Assembly: GCA_964017185.1 (NCBI GenBank)
Contig: OZ024877.1
Span: 5,124,006 to 5,188,005, forward strand
Source: Rugalucina vietnamica
Taxonomy: Eukaryota; Mollusca; Bivalvia; Lucinida; Lucinidae
Reading direction: 5' to 3'
DNA length: 64,000 nt
A program made the translations under genes and the position numbers. Position 1 is the stretch's first letter. Every line of letters begins with the position of its first letter. Positions 63,726-64,000 of the stretch are shown piece by piece. Under the pieces are notes generated by a model, which saw only the letters and a program-made list of their open reading frames with translations, searched no databases and had not been told where the DNA came from.

Positions 63726-64000
63726 TCATAAAAATAAATTGAAAATGCAAATGTTGCCAAAAACAAAATGCAAAAATGTTCTGAAAATGGAATTCACACA
63801 ATAATGCAATGAAATGCGTAGAGAGAATTGTCTTTGTTCGGCAGACAAAAAATAAGTTCATCAATCATCACACCAAAAGATATATCGGACATTTTGTCCT
63901 TTGGTTCCATAGAAAGTGATGCTTTGACATACAAGCTATGATAAATTGTTTTTCTGGAGAGGCCAACTTTTATTTTTGCTGTGATTAAATATGGTTTTTG
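63726..64000. other. Unassigned sequence at window end
   Basis: Nothing recognisable. Confidence 0.5.

Overview
The window reads as AT-rich, repeat-saturated non-coding DNA of a marine invertebrate, most likely a bivalve mollusc. The basis is tRNA-headed SINEs with perfect target duplications, elements built like the 'pearl' / Helentron-derived elements described from bivalves, and a Ty3-type retrotransposon and a LINE inside very long introns. No bacterial or organellar signal is seen. Species assignment is not possible from the sequence alone.

Host gene: one gene on the minus strand can be assembled from splice sites and reading phase: an LDL-receptor class A exon (47003-46872), a transmembrane exon (24261-24016) and a terminal cytoplasmic-tail exon (13991-13669). 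All junctions are phase 1, so the pieces join in frame into the C-terminal ~230 residues of a single-pass membrane protein. Upstream exons are not found and probably lie beyond 47 kb or outside the window. Most of the rest of the window is intron or flank of this gene.

Mobile DNA by region: 0-13 kb holds pearl-like elements (180-716, 4491-5980) and many copies of two palindromic families, here called A (~235 bp, 4-bp AT-rich target duplication) and B (~280 bp, long perfect central hairpin). 14-20 kb holds a TA-flanked Tc1/mariner-like MITE, a SINE with 14-bp target duplications inside a B element, and a second large pearl-like element split by a foldback insertion. 20-26 kb holds a TATA/ATTGG promoter-like block, more A copies, and a TTAA-flanked element that split an older palindrome. 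26294-35509 is a complete Ty3/gypsy chromovirus: 1526-bp LTRs, GATG target duplication, one intact 1749-codon ORF carrying protease, RT, RNase H, integrase, GPY/F and a chromodomain plus a second chromo-like module, but no gag. 41-47 kb holds SINEs, a hAT-like MITE and a 160-bp-unit pearl-like element. 47.4-50.1 kb is a 5'-truncated, broken LINE lying inside a 21-bp minisatellite. 56.5-57.9 kb is another pearl-like element. 62.2-63.7 kb is a nested pair of inverted-repeat elements.

About 32 A copies occur in 64 kb. Each of the three recognised exons has an A copy within 20-40 bp. The A hairpin stem changes sequence on both arms together between copies. These two observations, the gag-less double-chromo element and the modular pearl-like set are the best leads.
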